Below are positions 8,618-17,243 of a stretch of 64,000 nt of DNA, piece after piece. This DNA comes from CAYFMP01 sp964344215 (GTDB lineage: Bacteria; Pseudomonadota; Alphaproteobacteria; Rhodospirillales; Casp-alpha2). Every line of letters starts with the position of its first letter. The first letter of the stretch is position 1. The notes under the pieces are model-generated. The model did not search any database. It saw nothing but the letters and a program-made list of their open reading frames with translations, and was not told where the DNA came from. Position numbers and translations under genes: made by a program. Where the stretch lies: positions 23,818-87,817 of the forward strand of contig CAYFMP010000005.1 in the NCBI GenBank assembly GCA_964344215.1, in the 5' to 3' direction.

Positions 8618-10120
8618 CTAGGCAACCGCTTCCATCGCCTTGGCAACATTGTAATCGCCACCGATCCCGGTGACCTCGTAGAGCGGCACGGGCTGGCTCA
8701 GCCCCTTCAGTTTCACGTTGAGATGTCCGGTCGTGTGAACGATGTCACGAACCTCGTCAAATGTGGTGGCGGCGGCGAAGATTTGACCGCCACTGGCGAT
8801 GCCTTCGATCCGAGCCGCCAAATTCACGATGCTGCCGATGACGCTGTATTTGACGCGCGCCTCGGAACCGATGTTGCCGGCGACCGCTTCTCCCGTACTC
8901 AGGCCGATCCCCATCGACAAATCGGGCAAGCCTCTGCCCTCGATCTCGGCATTCACGGAAGGCATCGAGTTCTGCATTTCGATGGCGCAGGCGATGGCCC
9001 ACGCGGCATCATCCGGCTTCGCAACGGGGACCCCGAAAACGGCCATCATGGCGTCGCCGATGAAGTTGTCGACGGTGCCGCCGTGCTTCATGACGATGTC
9101 CGCTATCGTTCCCAGGAAAACGTTCAGGGCATCGACGACCTCCTCCGGGGGCAGCACCTCCGCCATCGGCGTAAAGCTTCTCAGGTCGGCCATGAGAACG
9201 GTGACCTTGCGGCGCTCGCCACCCAGCGTCAAAGGACCGTCACTGCTCAAAGCCGCCTCCGCGACTTCATTCGTCACATGCTGACCGAACACCTTCAAGA
9301 TGAACTCGTTGCGGAGGTAGAGATCCTCGTAGGCGCGGCTTTTCTCGAGGGTAAGCGCCAGCTCGCCGGCAATCTGCAGGAACAGCTCGACGCGCTGATC
9401 CTGGTAGGTGTCCGGCTCGAGGCTCGAGAAGAAAATGAATCCGGTCACCTTGCCCCGAACGATGAGTGGGCAGGTCAGGCTGGAGCGGATCCCTTCTATC
9501 ATAACGGACCGGGTCGACCGCGAGTCCGGGTGTTCGCGAAGGTAGTTTTCCAGATCGTTGATGATTCTGGGCTCGCCTGCCTTGGCGACGGATTCCAGAC
9601 CGGTATCGTTGAGAAGCGCCGTATACCCCTTGGTTACATACAAATCGTCGTATTTGGCGCGCGCCCACGGCCATCGCAGCAGGGTTTGGCCCTTTTCGCC
9701 ATCCTCAAACAGAGCGACGCTAATTCGGTCGTAAGGTATGATTTTTTCGAAACTCTCGAATACATGATCAAGCACCTCGTCGAAAAACACGCCGGCGTTG
9801 ACACGCTCGGTTATTTCGCTGAGAGCCTTGATTTCGGCGAACTTGTGATCGAGCCGGCTGCCGAGGGCGACCAGCGCATCACCCATGTCCCTGACGATTA
9901 CCGGCGTCAGGTTCGAAAACTCTCTCGAGGTTTCTTCGGGAACGATATCGATAGCGGCACGGCGAAACACCTGGGTTCGCCGTTCGTCGGCTTTGCGCGT
10001 TTCATGATCCTCCAGTTGCCCGCGCAAAGACCTAATCAAATGGTTTTTCGAATCCAACCGGGATTCGAGCGCGACAACTTCGGTTCGCAGGTGGCGAATA
10101 ATTTCATCTCTGTCACCCAT
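8618..10120 (-). CDS. GAF-domain class III nucleotide cyclase
   Basis: The 500-residue soluble protein has an N-terminal coiled segment (about 1-50), a GAF domain (about 105-262) and a class III cyclase domain (about 303-480). The two metal aspartates are in VLMADLRSFT (Asp312) and FIGDAMMAVFG (Asp356), and the transition-state pair is in SIVNLAARIE (Asn433, Arg437). The position that usually carries the adenine-specifying lysine before FIGD is Asn352, and the acidic residue in the YxVIGD motif is Ser430. It probably makes a cyclic nucleotide in response to a ligand of the GAF domain, but base specificity is uncertain. It follows the sensor kinase on the same strand across a long gap, so co-transcription is doubtful. 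Confidence 0.85.
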   Translation of the reverse strand: MGDRDEIIRHLRTEVVALESRLDSKNHLIRSLRGQLEDHETRKADERRTQVFRRAAIDIVPEETSREFSNLTPVIVRDMGDALVALGSRLDHKFAEIKALSEITERVNAGVFFDEVLDHVFESFEKIIPYDRISVALFEDGEKGQTLLRWPWARAKYDDLYVTKGYTALLNDTGLESVAKAGEPRIINDLENYLREHPDSRSTRSVMIEGIRSSLTCPLIVRGKVTGFIFFSSLEPDTYQDQRVELFLQIAGELALTLEKSRAYEDLYLRNEFILKVFGQHVTNEVAEAALSSDGPLTLGGERRKVTVLMADLRSFTPMAEVLPPEEVVDALNVFLGTIADIVMKHGGTVDNFIGDAMMAVFGVPVAKPDDAAWAIACAIEMQNSMPSVNAEIEGRGLPDLSMGIGLSTGEAVAGNIGSEARVKYSVIGSIVNLAARIEGIASGGQIFAAATTFDEVRDIVHTTGHLNVKLKGLSQPVPLYEVTGIGGDYNVAKAMEAVA

Positions 10121-10439
10121 GTGGACCTCCCTAGGGGCGATAGATGATAGGCGGCAAACGTCAATCTTGAGATTTAATCGGCATATCTACAGGATTTGAG
10201 GAGACGGGACCTTGATCCTGGTCAACGAGCGCCATCCGCAGCGGTTTCCGTCGCGCATCCCATTCGTATCGGCCCAACCCGCGGCAACTTGGACTGGACG
10301 ATCTCGCCGGCAAACAATGACCGCAATCACCCCTTCGGCGCCGCGCTTTCGCGGCGCGCCGCTCCCCCCTCCTGACCGGATCGAACCCGCCGTCCGCGCC
10401 ACTCCCCTCGAAGGCGCCGGACCGGCCGGGCCGTGTACG
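10121..10439. other. Gap with a strong GC hairpin
   Basis: No gene is seen. GCGCCGCG and CGCGGCGC near 10340-10360 form an 8-bp stem with a CTTT loop. It lies downstream of the leftward small gene at 10440 but has no following T-run on that strand, so it is at best a weak terminator. The AT-rich bases 10160-10200 probably hold the cyclase promoter. Confidence 0.4.
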
Positions 10440-10688
10440 TCAGACGCCCGGCGTCTCCATCACCAGATCGCCGTGGGCCGTGAAGTCGTAGTAGCCCCGG
10501 GCGCGGATGGCGCTCTTGGCGATCTTTTCGCTGAACGCGACCCTGCTCTCTCCCATCTCGGGAAAGACGCCGACATCGAGCATGGTGTCGAACTTGATGG
10601 TGGCCGGCAGGTCGGCGGTCGAGCTGTCGTTGTCGATGACGAAGTAGTGGTCCGGGTCGTCGGGCGATTGGTAGACATGGAACTGCAT
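10440..10688 (-). CDS. Small acidic protein of unknown function
   Basis: An 82-residue protein starting MQFHVYQSPDDPDHYFVID, acidic, with no membrane segment, cysteine or signal peptide. The start at 10688 is well supported by a GGGGAGGAA ribosome site 6 bases upstream, and codon use matches the neighbours. It is divergent from the large acyl-AMP ligase fusion, 371 bases away. The alternating hydrophobic pattern in the first half suggests a small beta-rich fold. I do not recognise the family. Confidence 0.68.
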   Translation of the reverse strand: MQFHVYQSPDDPDHYFVIDNDSSTADLPATIKFDTMLDVGVFPEMGESRVAFSEKIAKSAIRARGYYDFTAHGDLVMETPGV

Positions 10689-11059
10689 GGCGGTTCCTCC
10701 CCGGGTCCCGTCGTCCGAGGATCGAGACGGTGGTCGGACGCGAACGGGCCCCTTGGCGATGAGATGGAGAGCGATCGGCGCTTCGAATCAAGCCGATTCC
10801 TTGTCGCGGCACGAGCCAAGCTCCTGCCTCCCGACGATATTCATATAGGAGGGCTCCGGGGGTTTCGCAATCGGCCGCCCGAAGCTGAACGAGACGGAGG
10901 CCGCCGGCAGCGAATGCCGACCAACTCGCCGCCTGATTTTCCGCTCCGAGGGGTCTACAATGGAATCCGGACGGATATGCTCGATTGCGATGCGACGAGC
11001 CCCTACCGGCGGTCCGTGGTCCGTTGCCCGTTCGAAAGCGGCCGCCCGGCAATGCGAAG
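10689..11059. other. Divergent intergenic region
   Basis: This 371-base region separates the small protein gene from the acyl-AMP ligase fusion. No gene is seen. It should hold both promoters; the stretch ACGATATTCATATAGGAGG near 10836-10854 is its least GC-rich part. No clear -35/-10 pair is recognised. Confidence 0.4.
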
Positions 11060-13972
11060 ATGATGACGGTGCAGGAAACGCCCGGCGGCGATAAACAGAG
11101 TAGAGAGGCCCCGGCGGCGGAGGCCGCGCGCCTGCTCGAAGTGGCCCGGCGGTTGTCGCAGGAACTGCACCCGCGCGGTCTGGCCACCGGCCCCGTCACG
11201 CTCGACAGCGCGCTCGACAGAGACCTCGGATTCGACAGCTTGGGCCGCGTCGAACTGCTGAGCAGGCTGGAGCGCGATTTCGACGTCACCCTGTCCGAGC
11301 AGCTGATTGCCGAGGCCGATACGCCCAGGGACCTGCTGCGCGCGCTGCATAGCGCCCAGGGCCGCAGCCATATGCCGATCTCAGCCGCGGTCGAGGACCT
11401 GGCGCTCGGCGAGGCCGCCGCTCCCGACGACGCCCGCACCCTGGTCGACGCCCTGCGCGGGCATGTCGAGGCGCACCCCGAGCGGCCGCACATCCGCCTC
11501 TACAGCGACGACGACGACGGCGAGGTCATCACCTACGGCGATCTGTGGAAGGAGGCGGAATCCACCGCCGCCGGCCTGCTGGAACTGGGACAGGGTCTCG
11601 GCGAAGCGGTCGTCATCATGCTGCCGACGGGGCGCGACTACTTCGCCGCCTTCGTGGGCGTGCTGTTGGCCGGCGGCGTGCCGGTGCCGGTCTATCCGCC
11701 GGGACGGCCGAGCCAGATCGAGGAGCACCTGCGCCGCCACGTCGCCATCGTCGACAACAGCCGGGCGGCGATCATGATCGCCATGCCCGAGGCCGCCCGC
11801 TTCGCCGAATTGCTGCGCGGCCTGGCGGTTTCGCTGCGCCACGTGGTCACGCCCGAGGCGCTGAGCGCTGCGGCAGCGGCGACGGCGAAGCCGCGCCTGC
11901 CGCGCGCGCAAGCCGACGACGTCGCCTTCCTGCAATACACGTCGGGCAGCACCGGCATGCCGAAGGGCGTGATCCTGACCCACGCCAATCTGTTGGCCAA
12001 CATCCGGGCCATGGGCGAAGCCCTCGAGGCGTCGTCCGACGACGTTTTCGTCAGTTGGCTGCCGCTCTATCACGACATGGGCCTGATCGGCGCCTGGTTC
12101 GGCAGTCTCTACTACGCGGCGCACCTGGTCATCATGCCGCCGCTCGCCTTCATCGCCCGCCCGCAACGCTGGTTCCGGGCCATCCACCGCTATCGCGGAA
12201 CCCTGTCGGCGGCGCCCAATTTCGCGTTCGAGCTGTGCCTGAGGCGCTTCAAGGACGAAGATCTCGAAGGCATCGACCTGTCGTCGTGGCGGGTCGCGGC
12301 CAACGGCGCCGAAGCGGTCAGTCCCGAGACCATGGAGACTTTCATCGAGCGCTTTGCCAAATTCGGGTTCCGCGAAGAGACCATGATGCCGGTCTACGGA
12401 CTGGCCGAGAACTCCGTCGGCCTCGCCTTTCCGCCATTGGGCCGGGGGCCCCGGATCGACCGCATCCGACGCGACGGCCTGATGGGCATGGGCCGCGCCG
12501 AAGCGGCCGAGGCGGCCGACCCGCACGCGCTCAGGTTCGTCGGTTGCGGCCACCCGCTGCCGCGCCACCAGATCCGTATCGTCGACGAGGCCGGACGCGA
12601 GCTGCCGGACCGTCGCCAGGGGCGGCTGCAGTTCCAGGGCCCATCGGCGACCAGCGGCTATCTGCGCGCGCAGGACCAGACCGAGGCGATGTTCGACGGG
12701 GCGTGGCTCGATTCCGGCGACCTCGCCTATATCGCCGAGGGCGAGGTCTTCATCACCGGCCGCAGCAAGGACATCATCATCCACGCCGGCCGTAACCTGT
12801 ACCCGGAGGAGATCGAGGGCGAGGTCGGCAAGATCGCTGGTATTCGCGAGGGCCGGGTCGCGGTGTTCGGCAGCCACGATCCGCAATCGGGGACCGAACG
12901 GCTGATCGTCCTGGCCGAGACCCGCGAGCGCGACGCCGAAAGGCGCCAGGCGCTCGGCCGCGACATCAACGCCATCGTCACCGACCTGATCGGGGCGCCG
13001 GCCGATGATGTCGTGCTGGCGCCGCCGAACACGGTGCTGAAGACGTCGAGCGGCAAGATTCGGCGCGCCGCCAGCCGCGACATCTACGAGAAAGGCGATA
13101 TCGGCAAGCCCGGGAGCGCCGTCTGGCTGCAGTTGGTGCGCCTCGCCCTGGCGGCGCTGCCTCGGCGCCTCGGCCGGCTGCGCCGGGTCGCCGGCGCCAA
13201 CCTCTACGGCGGCTATTGCTGGACCGTGTTCGGGCTGCTGATGGTGCCCTTGTGGCTGCTTCTCACCGTGGTGCCGCGGCCCGACTGGTGCTGGCGCTTG
13301 GGCCGGATGGCGGCGCGGGCGGCGCTGCGCCTGAGCGGGCTGCAACTGGTGGTCACGGGCGCCGAGCACGTGGCCGGCACCCAGATCCTGGTCAGCAACC
13401 ACCAGAGCTATCTGGACGGTTTTATCCTGGTCGCCGCCCTGCCCGGGCCGGTCGGCTTCACGGTCAAGCACGAGCTCGCCGACAACATCTTCACGCGGCT
13501 GCTTCTGAAGCGCGTCGACGCCGAGTTCGTCGAACGCATGGACAGCGCCGGTAGCGTCAGGGACGCGCAACGCCTGGCCGGGCGTGTCGAGGCCGGGCAC
13601 CCGTTGCTGTTTTTCGCCGAGGGCACCATCGAGCGGATGCCCGGACTGAAGCCGTTTCGCCTCGGCGCCTTCGAGATCGCGGTGGCGGCGGACCGGCCGG
13701 TCGTGCCGGTCGCCATCCGCGGCAGCCGCTCGGTGCTGCGCGACGGCACCTGGCTGCCGAGGCGCGGCGTGCTCAGGGTGACGATCGGCGAGCCGATGGC
13801 GCCCGAAGGGGCCGGCGCCGACAAGGGCGATTTCGGCGCCGCCGTCGCGCTTCGCGACCGCGCCCGCGAATGGATACTCGGCCATTGCGGCGAGCCCGAT
13901 CTGGCGCGCGAGCGGCCCGAGCTGCTGATCGGCGATGGCGCCGGCAAGCCGTCGGCCGGGCCGCCCGAGTAA
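11060..13972 (+). CDS. Three-part fusion: acyl carrier protein, fatty acyl-AMP ligase, PlsC acyltransferase
   Basis: The 970-residue protein joins three activities. Residues about 20-105 are an acyl carrier domain with the phosphopantetheine serine in DLGFDSLGRVEL (Ser60). Residues about 130-680 are an adenylate-forming enzyme with YTSGSTGMPKGV (about 292-303), YGLAENSVGLAF and DSGDLAYIAEGE, most like fatty acyl-AMP ligases. A hydrophobic segment (LMVPLWLLLTVVP) near 730 leads into a PlsC domain with NHQSYLDG near 779 and FAEGTIERMPG near 851, the second a variant of FPEGTR. The layout suggests activation of a fatty acid, loading on the built-in carrier and transfer to a glycerolipid or other acceptor at the membrane. 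The ATG at 11060 has only a weak GCGAAG site; the frame is open further upstream. Confidence 0.85.
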   Translation: MMTVQETPGGDKQSREAPAAEAARLLEVARRLSQELHPRGLATGPVTLDSALDRDLGFDSLGRVELLSRLERDFDVTLSEQLIAEADTPRDLLRALHSAQGRSHMPISAAVEDLALGEAAAPDDARTLVDALRGHVEAHPERPHIRLYSDDDDGEVITYGDLWKEAESTAAGLLELGQGLGEAVVIMLPTGRDYFAAFVGVLLAGGVPVPVYPPGRPSQIEEHLRRHVAIVDNSRAAIMIAMPEAARFAELLRGLAVSLRHVVTPEALSAAAAATAKPRLPRAQADDVAFLQYTSGSTGMPKGVILTHANLLANIRAMGEALEASSDDVFVSWLPLYHDMGLIGAWFGSLYYAAHLVIMPPLAFIARPQRWFRAIHRYRGTLSAAPNFAFELCLRRFKDEDLEGIDLSSWRVAANGAEAVSPETMETFIERFAKFGFREETMMPVYGLAENSVGLAFPPLGRGPRIDRIRRDGLMGMGRAEAAEAADPHALRFVGCGHPLPRHQIRIVDEAGRELPDRRQGRLQFQGPSATSGYLRAQDQTEAMFDGAWLDSGDLAYIAEGEVFITGRSKDIIIHAGRNLYPEEIEGEVGKIAGIREGRVAVFGSHDPQSGTERLIVLAETRERDAERRQALGRDINAIVTDLIGAPADDVVLAPPNTVLKTSSGKIRRAASRDIYEKGDIGKPGSAVWLQLVRLALAALPRRLGRLRRVAGANLYGGYCWTVFGLLMVPLWLLLTVVPRPDWCWRLGRMAARAALRLSGLQLVVTGAEHVAGTQILVSNHQSYLDGFILVAALPGPVGFTVKHELADNIFTRLLLKRVDAEFVERMDSAGSVRDAQRLAGRVEAGHPLLFFAEGTIERMPGLKPFRLGAFEIAVAADRPVVPVAIRGSRSVLRDGTWLPRRGVLRVTIGEPMAPEGAGADKGDFGAAVALRDRAREWILGHCGEPDLARERPELLIGDGAGKPSAGPPE

Positions 13973-14155
13973 CGTCGCGGTCCAGCCCAGCACCGAGAAG
14001 CCGCCGGCCGGCGCGTTCAGCTTCATCTCGCCGGCGGGCGGCGGAGTCGAGGGCACTCGAAACCTGTCCGCCCGCACCCGCCTTATTCTTGTTCGGCAAG
14101 GGCTTGAAGGGTGTCGATGCAAGAGACGCGGTATTCGGCGTCGACGAGCTTGCGG

Positions 14156-14198
14156 TTGATTTATGTCAAGGAAATGAACGAGTATCGAACTTTATATT
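14156..14198 (+). promoter_or_regulatory. FNR/NnrR-type box and -10 upstream of napE
   Basis: TTGAT-TTAT-GTCAA at 14156-14169 matches the FNR-family consensus TTGAT-N4-ATCAA with one mismatch. TATATT at 14193-14198 is well placed as a -10 element: if the box is centred at -41.5, transcription starts near 14204, about 21 bases before napE. This is the classic layout for activation by FNR, FixK or NnrR regulators under low oxygen or nitric oxide. Which regulator binds is unknown; none is encoded in this window. Confidence 0.65.
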
Positions 14199-14224
14199 GG
14201 TACCGAATTCGAAGGGGATGAGAT

Positions 14225-14386
14225 TTGCCTAGCCTGGATCACCGACAGAACAAATCGCGCGAGTTGCGGGCGTTTCTTTTCCTGACCGTGGTTCTGGCGC
14301 CGGCCATCGCCATCGCCCTGGTCGGTGGATACGGTTTCACCATATGGATTTACCAGCTTCTGGCGGGACCTCCGGGAACCGCCTGA
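14225..14386 (+). CDS. napE: NapE, small membrane subunit of periplasmic nitrate reductase
   Basis: A 53-residue single-span membrane protein that begins at a TTG codon with an AAGGGG ribosome site 7-8 bases upstream. The sequence has the NapE pattern: a charged KSRELRAFLF start, a hydrophobic helix from FLTVVLAPAIAIALVG, then GYGFTIWIYQLLAGPPG. NapE is a common member of nap operons whose exact role is not established. It lies 30 bases before napD and is the first gene after the FNR-type promoter. It is easily missed because of its size and TTG start. Confidence 0.85.
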   Translation: MPSLDHRQNKSRELRAFLFLTVVLAPAIAIALVGGYGFTIWIYQLLAGPPGTA

Positions 14387-14416
14387 CGTCGTCGAGCGAT
14401 CGACGGGAGGAATGCG

Positions 14417-14737
14417 ATGTTCGAAGGGAAACAATCCGTCATCTCGCGGACGCGGCGGGATTTCTTGAAAGGGCGCGCCGGAAAACGGCAGAGCCATATC
14501 GCCAGCGTGCTGGTTCAGGCGTGGCCCGATCGGCTAGCGGACGTCGAGGATCGCCTGGCGCATCTCGACGGTGTCGAGAGCCACGGCCGGACCGGCGCCG
14601 GCAAGCTGATCGTGACCGTCGAAACCGAAACCGACGCTGGCCTGGTCAACGCCATGAACCGCATCCAAACGGCGGACGGCGTCATCACCGCCTCGCTCGT
14701 CTATCACCATTTGGAGGAGATCGACGATGAAGAATAA
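14417..14737 (+). CDS. napD: NapD, chaperone for nitrate reductase NapA
   Basis: The 106-residue protein is the cytoplasmic chaperone that binds the Tat signal peptide of NapA and holds back export until the cofactor is inserted. The core (about 25-106) has the small ferredoxin-like fold pattern, with HIASVLVQAWPDRL and DGVITASLVYHH as family segments. Unusually, residues 11-19 read RTRRDFLKG, which itself looks like a twin-arginine motif but has no hydrophobic segment after it. The ATG at 14417 follows a GGGAGGAA site. The last bases overlap the start of napA by 11 bases, so translation is likely coupled. Confidence 0.9.
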   Translation: MFEGKQSVISRTRRDFLKGRAGKRQSHIASVLVQAWPDRLADVEDRLAHLDGVESHGRTGAGKLIVTVETETDAGLVNAMNRIQTADGVITASLVYHHLEEIDDEE

Positions 14738-17243
14738 GAAGGGCGGTCCGCTGATGAACCGGCGGGACTACATCAAGGCCAATGCCGTCGCCGCGGCTGC
14801 CGCCGCCGCCGGACTGCCGCTGGCCGCTTCCGCCGCCGAATTGAAAACGGCCAGGCAGTTCACCGAACTGAAGTGGTCGAAGGCGCCGTGCCGGTTCTGC
14901 GGTACCGGGTGCAGCGTCATGGTGGCGACCAAGGAAGGCCGGGTGGTGGCGACCCACGGCGACAACAAATCGGAAGTCAACCGTGGCCTCAACTGCGTCA
15001 AGGGATACTTCCTCTCCAAGATCATGTACGGCGAGGACCGTTTGACCCGGCCGCTGCTGCGGATGAAGGACGGACGCTACGACAAAAACGGCGATTTTGC
15101 GCCGGTTTCCTGGGACCAGGCCTTCGACGTGATGGAGGCCAAGTTCAAGGAAGCGCTCAACAAGAACGGCCCGACGGCGCTCGGCATGTTCGGGTCCGGG
15201 CAGTGGACGGTGTGGGACGGCTATGCGGCGGCCAAGCTGATGAAGGCCGGCTTCCGCTCCAACAACATCGAGCCCAACGCGCGCCATTGCATGGCTTCCG
15301 CCGTCGCCGGCTTCATGCGCACCTTCGGAATCGACGAGCCGATGGGCTGTTACGACGACATCGAGGAAGCCGACGCTTTCGTGCTGTGGGGTTCGAACAT
15401 GGCGGAGATGCACCCGATCCTGTGGAGCCGGGTGGCCGACCGCCGTTTCAGCGCGCCGCATGTCCGCGTTGCCGTGCTGTCGACGTTCGAGCAGCGCTGT
15501 TTCGACCTGGCCGACGCACCGTTGGTGTTCGAGCCGCAGACCGACCTGGCAATCCTCAACTTCATCGCCAAACACATCATCGATACCGGACGGGTCAACC
15601 AGGAGTTCGTATCCCGCCACGTCAATTTCCGGCGCGGCAACGACGATATCGGTTACGGACTCAGGCCCGATCATCCGTTGCAGAAAGAAGCCGCCAACGC
15701 GAAGAAAGCCGGCGGCTCGAAGCCGATGACTTTCGACGAATACAAGGCTTTCGTCGCCGATTACGACATCGACCGTGTGTCGGAGCTATCCGGCGTTTCG
15801 CAGGAGCGGCTCCTGGAGCTGGCCGAGCTTTACGCCGATCCCGACCGCAAGGTGGTGTCGTTCTGGACCATGGGCTTCAACCAGCACACCCGCGGCGTCT
15901 GGTGCAACAACCTCGTCTACAACATCCACCTGCTGACCGGCAAAATCTCCGAGCCCGGCAACGGTCCGTTCTCCCTGACCGGGCAGCCGTCGGCCTGCGG
16001 CACGGCCCGCGAGGTCGGTACATTCGCGCACCGCCTGCCGGCCGACATGGTGGTCAAGAACAAGAAGCACCGCGATATCGCCGAGAGGATATGGAAACTG
16101 CCGTCCGGGCTGATCCCGGCCAAGCCGGGCTACCACGCCGTCCTCCACAACCGCATGCTGAAGGACGGCAAGATCAACGCCTACTGGGTCCAGTGCAACA
16201 ACAACATGCAGGCGGCCGCCAACCTCAACGAGGAGGGCTTCCCGGGGTACCGCAATCCGGACGCCTTCGTCGTCGTCTCCGACGCCTATCCGACGGTGAC
16301 GGCCGAGGCCGCCGACCTGATCCTGCCGACCGCCATGTGGGTCGAGAAGGAAGGCGCCTACGGCAACGCCGAGCGGCGCACCCAGTTCTGGCACCAGTTG
16401 ATCGACGCGCCGGGCGAGTCGCGCTCCGACCTTTGGCAGGTGGTCGAGTTCTCCAAACGCTTCAAGACCGACGAGGTGTGGCCCGCCGACCTTCTCGACA
16501 ACAACCCCGATTACAAGGGAAAGACCCTGTTCGAGGTACTCTTCAAGAACGGCGCCGTCGATCGTTATCCGTTGTCCGATACCAGCCTCGAATACGAGAA
16601 CGACGAGGCCAAGCACTTCGGGTTCTACATCCAAAAAGGCCTGTTCGAGGAATACGCGACGTTCGGCCGCGGCAAGGCCCACGATCTGGCGTCTTTCGAC
16701 ACCTATCACGAAACCCGGGGGTTGCGTTGGCCGGTCGTCGACGGGCGGGAGACGCGGTGGCGTTACCGCGAAGGTCTCGATCCCTACGTCGAGGCCGGCA
16801 GCGGCGTGCAGTTCTACGGCAAGCCGGACAACAAAGCGATCGCCTTCGCGCTGCCCTACGAGCCGGCCGCGGAATCCCCCGACGGCGAATACGATCTGTG
16901 GCTTTCGACCGGCCGGGTGTTGGAGCATTGGCACTCGGGATCGATGACCCAGCGGGTGCCCGAGCTCTACCGGTCGTTCCCCGATGCCGTCGTCTACATG
17001 CATCCCGACGACGCCCGCGACCGCGACCTGCGCCGCGGCAGCGAGGTCCGGGTGGTGTCGAGGCGCGGCGAGATCAAAACACGGGTCGAGACGCGTGGCC
17101 GCAACCGGCCGCCGAGAGGGCTGGTCTTCGTGCCGTGGTTCGACGCCAGCCAGTTGATCAACAAGGTCACCCTCGACGCCACCGACCCCATCTCCAAACA
17201 GACGGATTTCAAGAAATGTGCAGTCAAGGTGCTTCCCGCATGA
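14727..17243 (+). CDS. napA: NapA, catalytic subunit of periplasmic nitrate reductase
   Basis: An 838-residue molybdenum enzyme that reduces nitrate to nitrite in the periplasm. The Tat signal is NRRDYIKANA (11-20) followed by an alanine-rich hydrophobic stretch ending near AASAA. The 4Fe-4S cysteines are Cys55, Cys58, Cys62 and Cys90 (CRFCGTGC and GLNC), and the likely molybdenum ligand is Cys188 in RHCMASAV. Length is close to the usual 830. It overlaps napD at its start and napB at its end (ATGA). A start at 14754 (MNRRDY) is also possible. The electron donor is NapB, encoded next. Confidence 0.96.
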   Translation: MKNKKGGPLMNRRDYIKANAVAAAAAAAGLPLAASAAELKTARQFTELKWSKAPCRFCGTGCSVMVATKEGRVVATHGDNKSEVNRGLNCVKGYFLSKIMYGEDRLTRPLLRMKDGRYDKNGDFAPVSWDQAFDVMEAKFKEALNKNGPTALGMFGSGQWTVWDGYAAAKLMKAGFRSNNIEPNARHCMASAVAGFMRTFGIDEPMGCYDDIEEADAFVLWGSNMAEMHPILWSRVADRRFSAPHVRVAVLSTFEQRCFDLADAPLVFEPQTDLAILNFIAKHIIDTGRVNQEFVSRHVNFRRGNDDIGYGLRPDHPLQKEAANAKKAGGSKPMTFDEYKAFVADYDIDRVSELSGVSQERLLELAELYADPDRKVVSFWTMGFNQHTRGVWCNNLVYNIHLLTGKISEPGNGPFSLTGQPSACGTAREVGTFAHRLPADMVVKNKKHRDIAERIWKLPSGLIPAKPGYHAVLHNRMLKDGKINAYWVQCNNNMQAAANLNEEGFPGYRNPDAFVVVSDAYPTVTAEAADLILPTAMWVEKEGAYGNAERRTQFWHQLIDAPGESRSDLWQVVEFSKRFKTDEVWPADLLDNNPDYKGKTLFEVLFKNGAVDRYPLSDTSLEYENDEAKHFGFYIQKGLFEEYATFGRGKAHDLASFDTYHETRGLRWPVVDGRETRWRYREGLDPYVEAGSGVQFYGKPDNKAIAFALPYEPAAESPDGEYDLWLSTGRVLEHWHSGSMTQRVPELYRSFPDAVVYMHPDDARDRDLRRGSEVRVVSRRGEIKTRVETRGRNRPPRGLVFVPWFDASQLINKVTLDATDPISKQTDFKKCAVKVLPA

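Noticed and set aside
11381..14122. A 913-codon open frame on the minus strand opposite the acyl-AMP ligase fusion
   Set aside because: It lies wholly against a gene with clear domains, and its His/Arg/Gly-rich composition is that of antisense reading of GC-rich DNA.
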